From Anolis sagrei (Eukaryota; Chordata; Lepidosauria; Squamata; Anolidae), in the NCBI RefSeq assembly GCF_037176765.1, contig NC_090021.1, forward strand, positions 191,224,378 to 191,288,377: a stretch of DNA of 64,000 nucleotides, given 5' to 3'. This document shows positions 33,211 to 50,205 of the stretch, one piece after another (position 1 is the stretch's first letter; each line of letters begins with the position of its first letter). The notes under the pieces are model-generated. The model saw only the letters and a list, made by a program, of their open reading frames with translations. It did no database searches and had not been told where the DNA came from. The position numbers and the translations under genes were made by a program.

Positions 33211-33415
33211 GTCGAAGGCTTTCATGGCCGGAATCACTGTGGGTTTTTCGGGCTAAATGGCCATGTTCTAGAAGCATTCTCTCCTGACGTTTCACCTGCA
33301 ACTATGGCAAGCATCCTCAGACCTCACAACCTTTTGCCATAGATGCAGGCGAAAGGTCAGGAGAGAATGCTTCTAGAACATGGCCATATAGCCCGAAAAA
33401 CCTACAACAACAACC
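33211..33415. mobile_element. Family B element, head-to-head
   Basis: Left end TTGTCGAAGGCTTTCATGG. The left-arm hammerhead is core-intact on minus; the right arm is truncated and broken (GAAAGGTC). Confidence 0.7.
33283..33323 (-). ncRNA. hammerhead ribozyme motif, core intact
   Basis: Minus strand CTGAGGA (33320-33314), stem II GCTTGC/GCAGGT with wobbles, GAAACGTC, AGG. Confidence 0.5.
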
Positions 33416-33735
33416 CACTAAATGAGACCTAACTCTGAGTTTCAGTGTTTTGCGATGGCAACCTCACAGCAAAATACATGTGCATTTATTCATAAATAAG
33501 TCCCACTGACTGCCCTGGAGTTTAGATCTATCTGATAACAAAAGAAGAGGAAAGGCGGGAAGGGGACTTGTTGAATCTGCCTTAATGGAAGATGACCTTT
33601 AGACCCACCTGCCTCAGAGTTGTGGTTGTTGCTTTCCAGGGCACCGCTTGTCCACCCTTTGCACGAAAAGGCGAGGAGAACGACCACGAAATTAAAGGCC
33701 AAGTCCAGATAGAACTTACTTCTAAGCCGCCAGCC

Positions 33736-34045
33736 CATGCCAGGGCTCCCTGTCGGCCGTCACCACCCCCAGCTCCTTCAAGGTCAAGCCAGTCACTTCA
33801 AGGATACCATTCACCCATCTTGCCCTTGGTCAGTCACCCACGCCAGAGCTCCCTGTCGGCCAGTCATCACCCCCAGCTCCTTCAAAGTCAATCCAGTCAC
33901 TTCAAGGATACTATCCATCCATCTTGCCCTTGGTCGGCCCCTCTTCCTTTTTCCTTCCATTTTCCCCAGCATGATTGTCTTCTCTAAGCTTTCCTTTCTT
34001 CTCATGATGTGGCCAAAGTACATCTTTGACCCCAGCTTTTAGATG
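33736..34045 (-). mobile_element. BovB (RTE) LINE fragment with internal duplication
   Basis: The minus strand encodes a BovB-like C-terminal piece (GHIMRRKESLEKTIMLGKME, then GKRKRGRPRARWMDSI). A segment of about 105 bp (33736-33835) is repeated directly at 33836-33940. Confidence 0.75.
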
Positions 34046-34874
34046 GCACTTATTTGCTTACTTTGCTTACTAAAATCAGTTTAATTTGGTTAACAAAAGC
34101 TCTCACTGGCCCTCTTTTCCTACTCAGGAAGAGCTGTAAGATGGCATTATAGATGCACTTGCGGGGAAAGACCAAAGAAGAACAGGGGGCTCAGTATTTA
34201 TATAAAAATACACATCGATTTATACACACTTTTATACAACCAAACATATAGGCACTGTCGGCTTAGCCCTTGGATCCTCAGGCCACTGAGTGTTGTTGTC
34301 CTTGTTGTTGTCGAAATAGTTGACTGCAGAAACCAGTGTGATTTATATAAACTCGAACACTGGTGCTTTTCCCAAGTGGCTTCCCAAATCTCAATACAAA
34401 AAGTTCACGAATAGTCTCAGATGTGTTACTGTGTGCAACAGCAAACAAACACCCCAAAAAATAACACCAAACCGTAAGCACAGTATAGTCACCCTGGAGC
34501 ACTGTAAAACTCCATTGGTTTCAATGCCGATTTTCTTGGGAAAGAGCCCCGTGGCAGTAAAAGGCAGTAAAAGGGCAAAAAACAAACAAAAACCCTGGGT
34601 TTCCATAGGGAAGTGGGGTCCACTTCAGCCTCTGCAAAGGACATGGCTCCCTCGACCTGGGCACAAGGCGGCCTATCGCTAGAGAAAGTGTGGAAGGCCA
34701 TTCTGAAACAAGGATTCTTAAAATAGATATATTTATATATAAGTATTATGCAGAAACCATTTTTTCCCTAAGAGCTGCTTGTCAGTTTATTGCCACCCCG
34801 GTTCTGCGCAGGTTTCACAGGGGAGTAAGTCGGTTTTTTATTTCAAGGTTTGCTTCTGTTTAGGAAGTCGAAGG
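34046..34874. other. unique DNA 3' of HOXD13
   Basis: No gene or repeat recognised. A minus-strand AATAAA at 34791-34786 could serve HOXD13 if its 3' UTR spans the SINE array. Confidence 0.35.
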
Positions 34875-35600
34875 AGAGGAGTCCCAGGTGGTGCAAAGGG
34901 TTAAACCCTTGTGCCAAGAGGACTGCTGACCGAAAATCCCTGGCCGAGCGGATGAGCTCCCTTCTGTCAGCTCCAACTTCTCATGCGGGTACATGAGAGA
35001 AGCCTCCCACCAGATGGTAAAACATCCGGGCGGATGAGCTCCCTTGTCAGCTCCAGCTTCTCATGCAGGGGCATGAGAGCAGCCTCCAAAACATCCGGGC
35101 GGATGAGCTCCCTTCTGTCAGCTCTAGCATCTCATGCAGAGACATGAGAGGAGCCTCCCACAGGATGGTAAAACGTCCGGGCTGGTAAGCTCCCTTCTGT
35201 CAGCTCCAGCTTCTAATGTCATGCGGAGACATGAGAGGAGCCTCCCACAGGATGGTAAAACATCCGGGCTGGTGAGCTCCCTTCTGTCCGCTCCAGCTTC
35301 TCATGTCATGCGGAGACATGAGAGGAGCCTCCCACAGGATGGTAAAACATCCGGGCTGGTGAGTTCCCTTCTGTCAGCTCCAGCTTCTCATGTCATGCGG
35401 AGACATGAGAGGAGCCTCCCACAGGATGGTAAAACATCCGGGCTGGTGAGTTCCCTTCTGTCAGCTGCAGCTTCTCATGCGGAGACATGAGAGGAGCCTC
35501 CCACAGGATGGAAAAACATCCGGCCCTCTGGGCAACGTCCTTGCAGACGGCCAATTCTCTCACCAGAAGCTACTTGCAGTTTCTCAAGTTGCTCCACACA
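34875..35600 (+). mobile_element. S2 SINE with internal tandem expansion
   Basis: SINE head at about 34875 (CCAGGTGGTGCAAAGGGTTA) and end at about 35595 (TGCAGTTTCTCAAGTTGCTC). The core region is amplified about eight times with units of about 60-70 bp between 34950 and 35520 (each with ACATGAGAGGAGCCTCCCAC). Confidence 0.85.
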
Positions 35601-35764
35601 CACACAAATATACACAAATGCAAAGGAGAGGCCTCCCAAAAAGGAACAACTAAGCGGTTGGGTTGACCGGAAAACTGGAAGTCCTTTCCAGATTATTTCA
35701 CATTTACAGTCTCCACCCCTGTTTCCCTTTACCTGGTCCATGATCCCACCTATATTGTACTCCC

Positions 35765-35801
<37 letters not shown>

Positions 35802-36181
35802 TCCTTCGAAACCGTGATCAAACTCCGGAGGGGTTGTGTGTGTGTGTGCATACATCTGAGATATATGTATCTATATACAATCTCAGACACCCCCTCCCTC
35901 TTTTTTTAGCACCTGGATTGCCTCCATTCACTTTAAAGAAGTTTCTCCACAGTACAAAGGCCTGGACTGAGGCGAGAGGAACAGAAACTACCAAAATACA
36001 AGTTTTTTTAAAAAAAAAAATCAGGGGGGAAAACCTGCAGCATTCCATTACATCCATGAATGGCAAAAAATTAGCAAAAAATGCCCCTTTACTTAAAAAA
36101 AAAATAAGGGTGACGGAGAAATATTAAATATATTTCAAGTCATTTTCAAAGCCAAGGAGAAGGCGAGGCGGAGGTCCCGGA
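35601..36181 (-). other. HOXD13 3' UTR region
   Basis: Directly past the HOXD13 stop. AT-rich, with (ATT)n at 35767-35801 and A-runs. No canonical poly(A) signal stands out before the SINE array. Confidence 0.5.
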
Positions 36182-42249
<6,068 letters not shown>

Positions 42250-42637
42250 GCTTCCCGCGCAAAAGGATCCTGTTGCTTCTTCTGCTTCTTTGGCTGCTGC
42301 TGCTGCTGCTTCTCCTCCTCTTCCCCGTCTTGGCCCGGCGGCGGCGGCCCAGCGCCGCTCATGGCGAGCCCTCTGTGGGAAGAAGGGGCCAGCCAGCCAG
42401 CCAGCAGACAGGCGGGCGGATCAGCGGCCTCCCCTCCTCGCCGCGCTCGCTCGGGATGGTTTATAAAAACGAAGGCCACGTTGGGAGGGAGCGAGGGAGG
42501 GAAGGAAGGAGGGAGGGGGCGAGGGGCAGCAGCGCCTCTGGCTTCGCAGGGAGGCTGGGCGGGGCCCCATTGGACGGCGGCGCCCACGTGACCCTGGCCC
42601 GGCCACCGGGAAACTGAGCCAGTGAGGGGAGGAGGGA
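42250..42637 (-). promoter_or_regulatory. HOXD13 5' UTR and core promoter
   Basis: Palindromic TATA-type TTTATAAA at 42460-42467, 211 bp before the ATG. CCAAT box on the minus strand at 42573-42569 and CACGTG E-box at 42585-42590, with a GC-box (GGGCGGGG) between them and the TATA. The spacing fits a TATA/CCAAT promoter. Confidence 0.55.
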
Positions 42638-42663
42638 GGGAAAGAGAGAGAGAGAGAGAGAGA
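42638..42663. repeat. (GA)n run
   Basis: AGAGAGAG repeated just upstream of the HOXD13 promoter. Confidence 0.9.
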
Positions 42664-42860
42664 AGGGAAGCTTCCCCCTCCCCCTCCACATCCAAACTTT
42701 GTTTAGAAGTGTGCAGCTCCACTCCTCCCATCCGTAGACTTCTTTTCCTTTCAAAGAAAAAGGGGAATAAAGGAAGGAGGGGAAGGGGGAGAGAACAAAG
42801 CTGCATGTATATGTCTCTCTGTGTATTAATACATATATACCTACATACACACATATTTTA

Positions 42861-43255
42861 GAGATAGAGAGATATAATGTGCATGAATAAATATAGACAT
42901 ATACATTATATAGAGAGAGATAGAGATAGATACAGTGTGCATGAATAAATATAGACATATACATTATATATACTAGAAATGGAGATATATAGTGTGTATA
43001 AATAAATATGTACATGTACATTATATATACTAAAGATAGATATCGTGTGCATGAATAAATATAGACATATACATTATATATACTAGAGATAGAGACAGAG
43101 AGATATAGTGTATATGAATAAATATGTACATATATATTATATATACTAGAGATGGAGATAGGGAGATATAGTGCATATGAATATATATATATATATATAT
43201 ACACAACATACATTATATATACATATAGTATATGTGTGTGTATACACACATATTT
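42861..43255. repeat. AT-rich minisatellite, unit about 55-60 bp
   Basis: Five to six units each with GAGATAGAGA, GAATAAATATAGACATATAC and ATTATATATACTA-like parts, degenerating into (AT)n/(TG)n. Confidence 0.75.
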
Positions 43256-43451
43256 GGATCACAGTGCGTATGCACATAAATATGTATGCATATAAATATA
43301 TAGTGTGTATGAATAAATATATTCATATATTATATACATTATATATGCATGCATATAGTATGTGTGTATGCATATAGGTGTGTGTGTATACATACATAAT
43401 GTATGCATGTGTGTGTATGCATACATTATGCATAAACACACTGTGATCCAT
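43256..43451. repeat. long AT/TG palindrome with GGATCACAGTG ends
   Basis: GGATCACAGTG near 43256 and CACTGTGATCC near 43441 are exact complements. The interior is ATGCATA-rich and partly self-complementary. Possibly a MITE. Confidence 0.55.
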
Positions 43452-43820
43452 TGGTTTGTTTGCTTGGGCCCACTCAGCTACTCAACCTCTTTGGGTCGCC
43501 TTGTGGAGAGAAAAAGCAGGTATAAATAAACATAATAATAAACATAATAATAACAATCTCCTCACTGGGTGACTTTGGGTGAGCCATACAATCTCAGCCC
43601 TAGAAAACCCCAAATTGGGTCGCCATAATTAGGGAAAGGGCAGGAAGGCACAGCACAAGTCTCTGTGTGTGTGTTTGTTGTTGTGTGCTTTCATTTCCTG
43701 AGTCAAGGTGAAGCTACTCTAGATTTTCTTGACGGAATTTGTTCAGAGGGGGTTTGGCCTCCACCTCCCTCTGAGGCTGAGAGCGTGTGACTCCTTTAAG
43801 GTCACCCCGCTGTCGATTTC
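43452..43820. mobile_element. LINE tail scrap and decayed SINE
   Basis: GGTATAAATAAACATAATAA tail at about 43520, and an old SINE body (TTTTCTTGACGGAATTTGTT, then CTCTGAGGCTGAGAG) at about 43675-43815. Confidence 0.45.
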
Positions 43821-44826
43821 CACGACCGAGCGCAGACGTTTTGGCCAATACTCAGGCCCCTGCCCCAGGCTGGCTCTCCCAGGGTCATGCCCCTCCTCCA
43901 GTGGTCTTGGTCAGTAGAAGGGACATCAATCTTGAACCAGCTCTTGAGGAGAAGCTTGGGATCCCAGTGACAGACAGGCGGACAGGCCAGGAGGGCGGAT
44001 GCGAAGACAACCACCTTTCATCCCCGGTAAGGACCTGAGAAGAGTGAGGTTGGAAGTGGAGAACAGACAGAGGCATTTTCTTACCGCTGCTACTGCTCTA
44101 AGGATGGGATAAGAACTGGGGAGTGACTGAGATGAGAAACTTGAACATTCAATACATTTTTTTTGGCGTGGAAAGAGGTTTATTTCCTGCGGCCTGAGGA
44201 CATTGGAAATCATAAAGATCGTCATCATCATCATTCCCATCCAAACAATGCCACGCTCGTCCATTGCGGACTTTCCAAAGCCTCTCTTCTCGAAATGGGA
44301 GGAATGTTGAAACTGTCGTTTCTGCCACCCATTTCCATCCCGACCTCAAGCCTAGTTTTGGGCGAAATAAGGTCCGGGAGATATCCCTCTGCCCACGCGA
44401 GTCCCGAGATGCAGATACTGAAGGACACGGAGACGCCTTTCTTTCTGTTCATTGCTCTTAAATAAGTTCGTCCAACGCCTAGGAAGATATGAAAGACGTA
44501 TAGGAAAAGGGAAAGGGGTGGTGGTGGTCTGGACAGATGTTATAACACCCGATCCTTGCAATGATTAATTAATACCTGCTTGCCATTCCCGAAGGGATAA
44601 AAAGGTAGGTTCTTTCTTTTTTCTGTCACAAATTTTAGCCGCCCCGGAGCTTCCCATGTTCTCTTCCCCTGCCAGATCCCAAATACATTCCTTAAGTGGA
44701 TCACAGGGTGGAGCTTTCAGACGGGAAACTATTCTGGCACTTGCAGGTAGTGGCTGGCACCCCGGAGAAAAGAGAAAGGGACATAAAGGGAGAGCTCTAG
44801 ATTTCTACCACGTGGATTAAGGACAT
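43821..44826. other. unique HOXD13-EVX2 intergenic DNA
   Basis: No gene or repeat recognised. TTAATTAATACC near 44565 is a homeodomain-type site. Confidence 0.4.
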
Positions 44827-45240
44827 TTAGGGCTCTTCCAGACAGGCCCTACATCCCAGGATCTAGGATGTCCCAGATTATCTGGCAGTGTGAATTCATA
44901 TAATCCAGTTTAAAGCAGAAAACCTGGGATCAGGTCCTGGGATATAGGGCATGCCTGGAAGGGACTTTAAATATCCCTTTTACCCAGTGCCCTTCCACAC
45001 TGCCATATAACCCAGGATATTAAGGCAGAAAATCCCACAATATCTGCTTTGAACTGGGTTATTTGAGTCCACACTGCTTTGAATATTCCAGTTTAGAGCA
45101 GAGAATGTGGGATTTTATTCAGCTATGTGGAAGGGCCCCCCAGAAAATAAGGTTGGATATCCACTGCCAAATAATGCAGTATTACATGGCCAGTATAGAC
45201 TGATGCAGTTCGAATGGCATTATTTGGCAGGTTAGACCCA
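44827..45240. mobile_element. Family E, Family A and Family D MITEs in a row
   Basis: Family E at 44827-44973 (CCAGACAGGCCCTAC), Family A at about 44990-45139, and Family D scrap at about 45150-45240. Confidence 0.65.
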
Positions 45241-45832
45241 GCCTAAGCCTCTCTTCCTAGATCCATTTCTATCAGCCTTCAAAGAAAACTGACCCTCTTC
45301 CGTGGTGTTTTACTGTCTTACGATAAGACTTACAGTGGAAAGAAACAAAGGGGGAAAGGAAGAAGAGGGAGACCTCTGAATAAAGGAGTTTTTTCCCCAA
45401 ACTACATGCTCATACCTTACTAAAACTCCGCCAAACTAGAGTCACCTAAGAGTCCCATTTTCCCAAATGGCTGGTGGCTTTGTGGAGGTATTGAGAAGCT
45501 AGGTGGGGCCTCCTCTCGAAAGGGAAGCCGAAGACACTTGTAAAAGAATTCGTAGCAAATTCGGGATCGGATCCAGGACCCAGACTCCTGCTCTGGACAC
45601 TGAGAAGTTGCTGCCCAATAGAAGCAACCTGCCCCTTCCCTCCCCCATCCCCCCAAGGCCTTGAAAGAGAAGAGATTGGCAAAGGAAAAGGGAGAAGGGG
45701 AAAGAAACAAAACCTGTCACTGGGGAAGGGTCCTGGTTTGCGGTCTTCCTGGGAAGAGAGAAGAATGGAAAAGCCCTGCCAAGGGGCCGGGCCGAGGAGA
45801 GACGCCAATGACTGGCTACTTTTTCTCCCAGG
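45241..45832. other. unique intergenic DNA
   Basis: No gene or repeat recognised. Confidence 0.4.
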
Positions 45833-46020
45833 ATGCATCTACAGTGTAGAATGGATGCGGTTTGATACCACTTGAACTGCCAAGGCTCACTGCTATGCTA
45901 GTTTGGTGAGGTACAAGCCCTCTTTGGCAAAGAAGGCCAAAGACCCTGTCAAACCAAATACTCCCATGATTCAATAGAATGGCAGTTAAGTGGGGTCAGG
46001 CTGCATTCATTGAACAGGGT
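45833..46020. mobile_element. Family C MITE
   Basis: GCATCTACAGTGTAGAATGG left end, and a palindromic arm near 45975-46005. Confidence 0.65.
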
Positions 46021-46024
46021 AGAG

Positions 46025-46523
46025 CAGGCATGGGCCAACTTGGGCCCTCCTAGTGTTTTGGACTTCAACTCCCACAATTCTTAACAGCCTCAGGCAGGCA
46101 TGTAGCGGGGGGGGGGGGCTCGGGGGGCTTCAGCCCCCCCCCCGAAATTTTCATGGTGTTTCTCGAAAAGGCCTTATTGGTGCATTATTTAAACTGTTAT
46201 GTTTATTCATATCATGATCTGATCACCATACTCAATATATCCCATATGCATGGGGGTATTGGGGTAATGATACAAAAGGTTTGCTAGGCTAGACCCTCTT
46301 TCACTCAGACTCAGCCCCCCCCCCGAAACTCAGCCCCCCCCCCGAAACCCCCCCTGAAAAAAAATTCACCCCCCCCAAACGAAATCCTGGCTACGGGCCT
46401 GGCCTCAGGCCCCTTCCTTCCAGCTTAAGCGGCTGAGGGGGGAAAGGAAAGGGTCCGAGGCTGTTAGGAATTGTGGGAGTTGAAGTCCAAAACACCAAGA
46501 AGGCCCAAGTTGGCTCATGCCTG
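46025..46523. mobile_element. Family H3 hAT MITE interrupted by Family H1 element
   Basis: H3 arms 46025-46094 (CAGGCATGGGCCAACTTGG) and 46402-46523 (complement). H1 46095-46401 lies between exact GCCTCAGG duplications (46087-46094, 46402-46409). Confidence 0.85.
46087..46409. mobile_element. hAT-type element (Family H1), exact 8-bp TSD
   Basis: 307-bp element with termini CAGGCATGTAGC and complement CAGGCCCGTAGC, several C/G homopolymers, and the shared centre ATATCCCATATGCATGGG. Confidence 0.85.
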
Positions 46524-47092
46524 GTATGGATGTATGCCCAGTCATTCCCTCATCAACCCGGAGGGTCAAACAGTTCACGCTCCTCTGAACCCAATTCCTA
46601 CTTGTTCCCAGGACACGTCAACCGCTCCGGATTAGGAAGTGGTTAGGAAAGGCCACGAAACCCGAAATGGTTCTTCTACTCAGTGGAATGACTCTTCCCC
46701 TTTTCTCTTGGCAGAGCTTAAGAGCGCACGGGTTTGGAAAATGTTTTCCCCCTCCTTTGAAAACATTCCTGCAAGATCAGAGAGGAGCACCACGTCCCAC
46801 AGCCGTGGGTTAACTTGGATTGTTCTGTGATAACTCTTCAAGGCTCAGAAATTAGAAAGAAGGGGGAGGGTTAATAGGAACAGGGCCCAGCTCAAGCCAA
46901 ACGCTTTGGAAAGGCTGTGGTGGAAAGGGCGCGCAGGGAAACCCCGACCCTACTGAAATCCGCAGCTGGATCCCTGCCTTATTTTGAGTGGGAAGAACAG
47001 TCAGCTGCCAGCGATTCGTGGCGATTTTCTCCCCTCCATATGACGTGGCAGGGCCCACTCCAGCCCCTTTGAAAACGTGGGTTAACTGAGGG
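46524..47092. other. unique intergenic DNA
   Basis: No gene or repeat recognised. Confidence 0.4.
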
Positions 47093-47250
47093 CCCTTCCA
47101 CACAGCCATATAACCTAGAATATCAAGGCAGGAAATCCCACAATATTTCCTTTGAACTGGCAGTGTGGACTCAGATAATCCAGTTCAAACCAGATATTGT
47201 GGGATTTCCTGCCTTGATAGTCTGGGTTATATGGCTGTGAGTAAGGGTCC
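47093..47250. mobile_element. Family A MITE
   Basis: GGGCCCTTCCACACAG to GTAAGGGTCC, flanking TGA and TAA. Confidence 0.75.
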
Positions 47251-47314
47251 TAACTATGTCTGACTGCCCTAGCACAGGGGTAGGTATTCCAAGGAGTGTG
47301 GGTATTCCAAGGAG

Positions 47315-47560
47315 TGTGTCCAGACTGTAGAATAAATGCAGTTTAACATCACTTTAACTGCCACGTCTTAATGCAATGGAATCCTGGGAGTTGTAGTTTG
47401 CGGCCACGGAGTGTGGCGGAGGCCCCTTCTTTGGAAGCTTTTAAACAGAGGCTGGATAGCCATCTGTGGGGGGTGGGGGTGCTTTGATTGTGTTTTTCCT
47501 GCATCACAGGGGGTTGGACTGGATGGCCCATGAGATCTCTTCCAATTCTATGATGCTTGA
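47315..47560 (+). mobile_element. Family C scrap then CR1-like LINE tail
   Basis: 47315-47400 is half a Family C MITE. 47400-47560 is a LINE 3' end (GAAGCTTTTAAACAGAGGCT, GGGGTTGGACTGGATGGCCC). Confidence 0.65.
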
Positions 47561-47561
47561 T

Positions 47562-47832
47562 CAGTGGTTCTCAACCTGTGGGCCCCCAGATGTTCTGGCC
47601 TACAACTCGCAGAAATCCCAGCCAGTTTACCAGCTGTTCGGATTTCTGGGAGTGAAAGGCCAAAACAGGTTGGGAACCATTGGCCTAGATCAGCAGTTCT
47701 CAACCTGTGGGTCCTCATGTTTTGGCCTTCAACTCCCAGACATCCTAACAGCTGGTAAACTGGCTTGGGATTTCTGGGAGTTGTAGGCCAAAACACCTGG
47801 GGACCCACAGGTTAAGAACCATTGGCCTAGAT
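47562..47832. mobile_element. two adjacent hAT-type elements (Family H4, SPIN-like ends)
   Basis: 47562-47682 and 47691-47824 both start CAG(T/C)(G/A)GTTCTCAACCTG and end with the complement. The second is flanked by exact GCCTAGAT (47683-47690, 47825-47832). Confidence 0.8.
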
Positions 47833-48480
47833 GAACCCCAAATCAGGAGCTCAGGTGGAAAGCAGAGACAAAGGAAGGAAGGCAGGAGAAGCTCTCTACG
47901 CACATACAGACATATTGGGGTCCACCCCCCCCCCCACTCCCATATTTGCATAAAATCTCTTCCTTTTACAGAAACACTCCAGCAAAGGGGACAAGGCTCT
48001 GGAAGGACTCACCCAGGAAAGGCAGGTCAATTTGACCCGGCATTTGAGCAAACAAAGTCAGCCGGGGGTGGAGGGGGAAATAAATGTTCTCCTCACAGCA
48101 TCTTGCCTAACCAGACTCTCCGGGAAAGAAGGGGAGACCTTCCTCGTTGGACCCGCAGCACCTTTCCGGCCCTCGCCCCCCCCTCCAATCCCTCCCCCTT
48201 GGCACCGAGTCAAGGTGCGTGCAGCTGACCTCATACATTTTTTCCATTTGCAAATGGCGCGGGAGGCATCAGAGTAAACAATTTGGTCAGCTGGATCTGG
48301 GCACTCAGGGAACCGACTTCTTCTTCGGGGCTTCCTGAGAAAAGGGGAGGGGGGATTTCGGGAAGGAATTAGCTCACTCTCTGTTGCCCCCCCCCCCCCC
48401 CGCTCCTTCCGCCACACCAAAGACTTCATGGAAGAGTTATGCAGAACCACTGCCCCTCACTGAATACTATAATAAATGAA
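47833..48480. other. unique intergenic DNA
   Basis: C-runs at about 47926 and 48390. No gene. Confidence 0.4.
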
Positions 48481-49310
48481 CCTTGGGTGCCATCTACATT
48501 AATACGCCACTTTCACTGACATGGCTCAGTCCTATGGGAGCCTGAGATTTGTAGTCTAAGATTTGTGTAAATAATAAATAAATAAGTAGTCTAATGCCCC
48601 CACAGCTGAATAAAATCCCACATTTTCTGCTTTGAACTGTAATATATGGCAACGTGGACTCATATAACCCAGTTTAAAGCAGATATTGTGAGGATTTTCT
48701 ACCTTGATATTCTGGGTTATTTGGCTGTGTAGAAGGGCCAGTAGTCTAAAATCCCTCCTACACTACCATATAATCCAGATTATAAAAATGGATAATTCAC
48801 TTTATTGCTTTGAACTGGATTATCTGAATCTACACTGTCATGTAATCTAGTTCAAAGTTGGTAATTCGGATTTGATGTGTCACTGTGGAAGGAGTCTAAG
48901 GTCACTTCCACACAGTCATATAACCCAGAATACCAAGGCAGAAAATCCCACAATATCTGCTTTGAACTGGGTTATCCGAGTCTACACTGCCATATAATCC
49001 AGTTCAAATCAGATAGCTTAGATTTTATGCGTCACTGTAGAAGGGGACTTAGGGCCCTTCCAGACAGACATATGATCCAGAATATTAACGCAGAAAATCC
49101 CACAATATCTGCTTTGAACTACTTTATTTAGTCCACACTGCCATATTATCCAGTTTAAAGCAGAAAATGTGTGATTTTATGTGTCAGTGTCGAAGGGGCC
49201 CGAGAATGTTTTTCTCCTTCTCTGTCAAAGAGTGCTCGTGCCTCACCAAACTACGAGTCACAAGATTCCATGACATTAAACCATGGAAATTAAAGTGGTG
49301 TCAAAATGCA
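48481..49310. mobile_element. run of MITEs (Families C, A, E)
   Basis: Family C piece 48490-48595, Family A 48597-48742, Family E/D 48745-48898, Family A 48899-49050 and 49051-49203, and Family C piece 49210-49310. Confidence 0.65.
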
Positions 49311-49639
49311 TCGATTTTGCAGCCCAAGTGTCCCTTTTTCCTGAGTCTTACAGAAGAAAGCGATGAACGCCAGGAACATTTCAGATGTCTGTCTTTAACC
49401 GGACCTGTTTCCAATAGTGTTTGCTGAGGAGAGGGGTAAAAATAAAGATATTGCTCCTCGAAATAAGAATTATGTCTTGCGGTGATATTTCCAGCAGTCC
49501 GCAGAACCGGGACTTTAAACTTCAAATTGCGCATTTAGATAGTCGGGTTAAGGATGTAAAATAAGAGTCAGGCCAAGTGAGGGAAGGGATGGAAGCAAAG
49601 AGGATAAGATAGCAAATGTTCGGGATGTGAAGGAAGTGA
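49311..49639. other. unique intergenic DNA
   Basis: No gene or repeat recognised. Confidence 0.4.
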
Positions 49640-50205
49640 GGCCCCACAGCTAATATACGGCATCTTGGATTCAGATATCCCAGTTCAAAGCAGACATTAT
49701 GGGATTTTCTGCCTTGATATTCTGTGTTATACGGCTGTGTGGAAGGGCCCTGAGAAATTTGGGGACTGAGGAGAAATTTCATACTGGAGGCAGTAGTCGT
49801 ATTGTTTTTATTTTGCCTCTCCTGTGGCTACAACCTCTGCCGGTTTCTCAGGCCTGATCTACAGTGCTATACAATGCTATTTTAACAGTATTTTAGAGCC
49901 CTTCCACACAGCCCTATATCCCAGAATATCGAGGCAGAAAATTCCAGAGTATCAGCTTTGAACTGGGTAATCTGAGTCCACACTCAGGGCCCTTCCACGC
50001 AGCCCTATATCCCAGAATATCATGGCAGAAACTCCCACAATATCTGCTTTGAACTGGGTTATCTGAGTCGACATTCAGATAATGTGGGATTTCCTGCCTT
50101 GATATTCTGGGATATGTGGAAGGGCCCATAGGGTCAGTGTAGAGCCATATAACGCAGTTTAGCGCTTTTCAAACTGCATTATATGGCCATGTAGACTCAA
50201 CTCAA
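49640..50205. mobile_element. Family A and D MITE cluster
   Basis: Family A halves at 49640-49749, 49896-49985 and 49986-50128. Family D pieces are at about 49850-49890 and 50140-50200. Confidence 0.65.

Noticed and set aside
35134-35490. A 118-codon frame with a perfect protein repeat
   Set aside because: Produced by the tandemly amplified SINE core.
34950-35520. Regular direct repeats resembling a CRISPR array
   Set aside because: Vertebrate DNA; the units are adjacent SINE pieces with no unique spacers.
46017-46531. 8-bp duplication for the outer H3 element
   Set aside because: Flanks GGGTAGAG and GTATGGAT do not match; the family is supported instead by the exact duplication at 30251.
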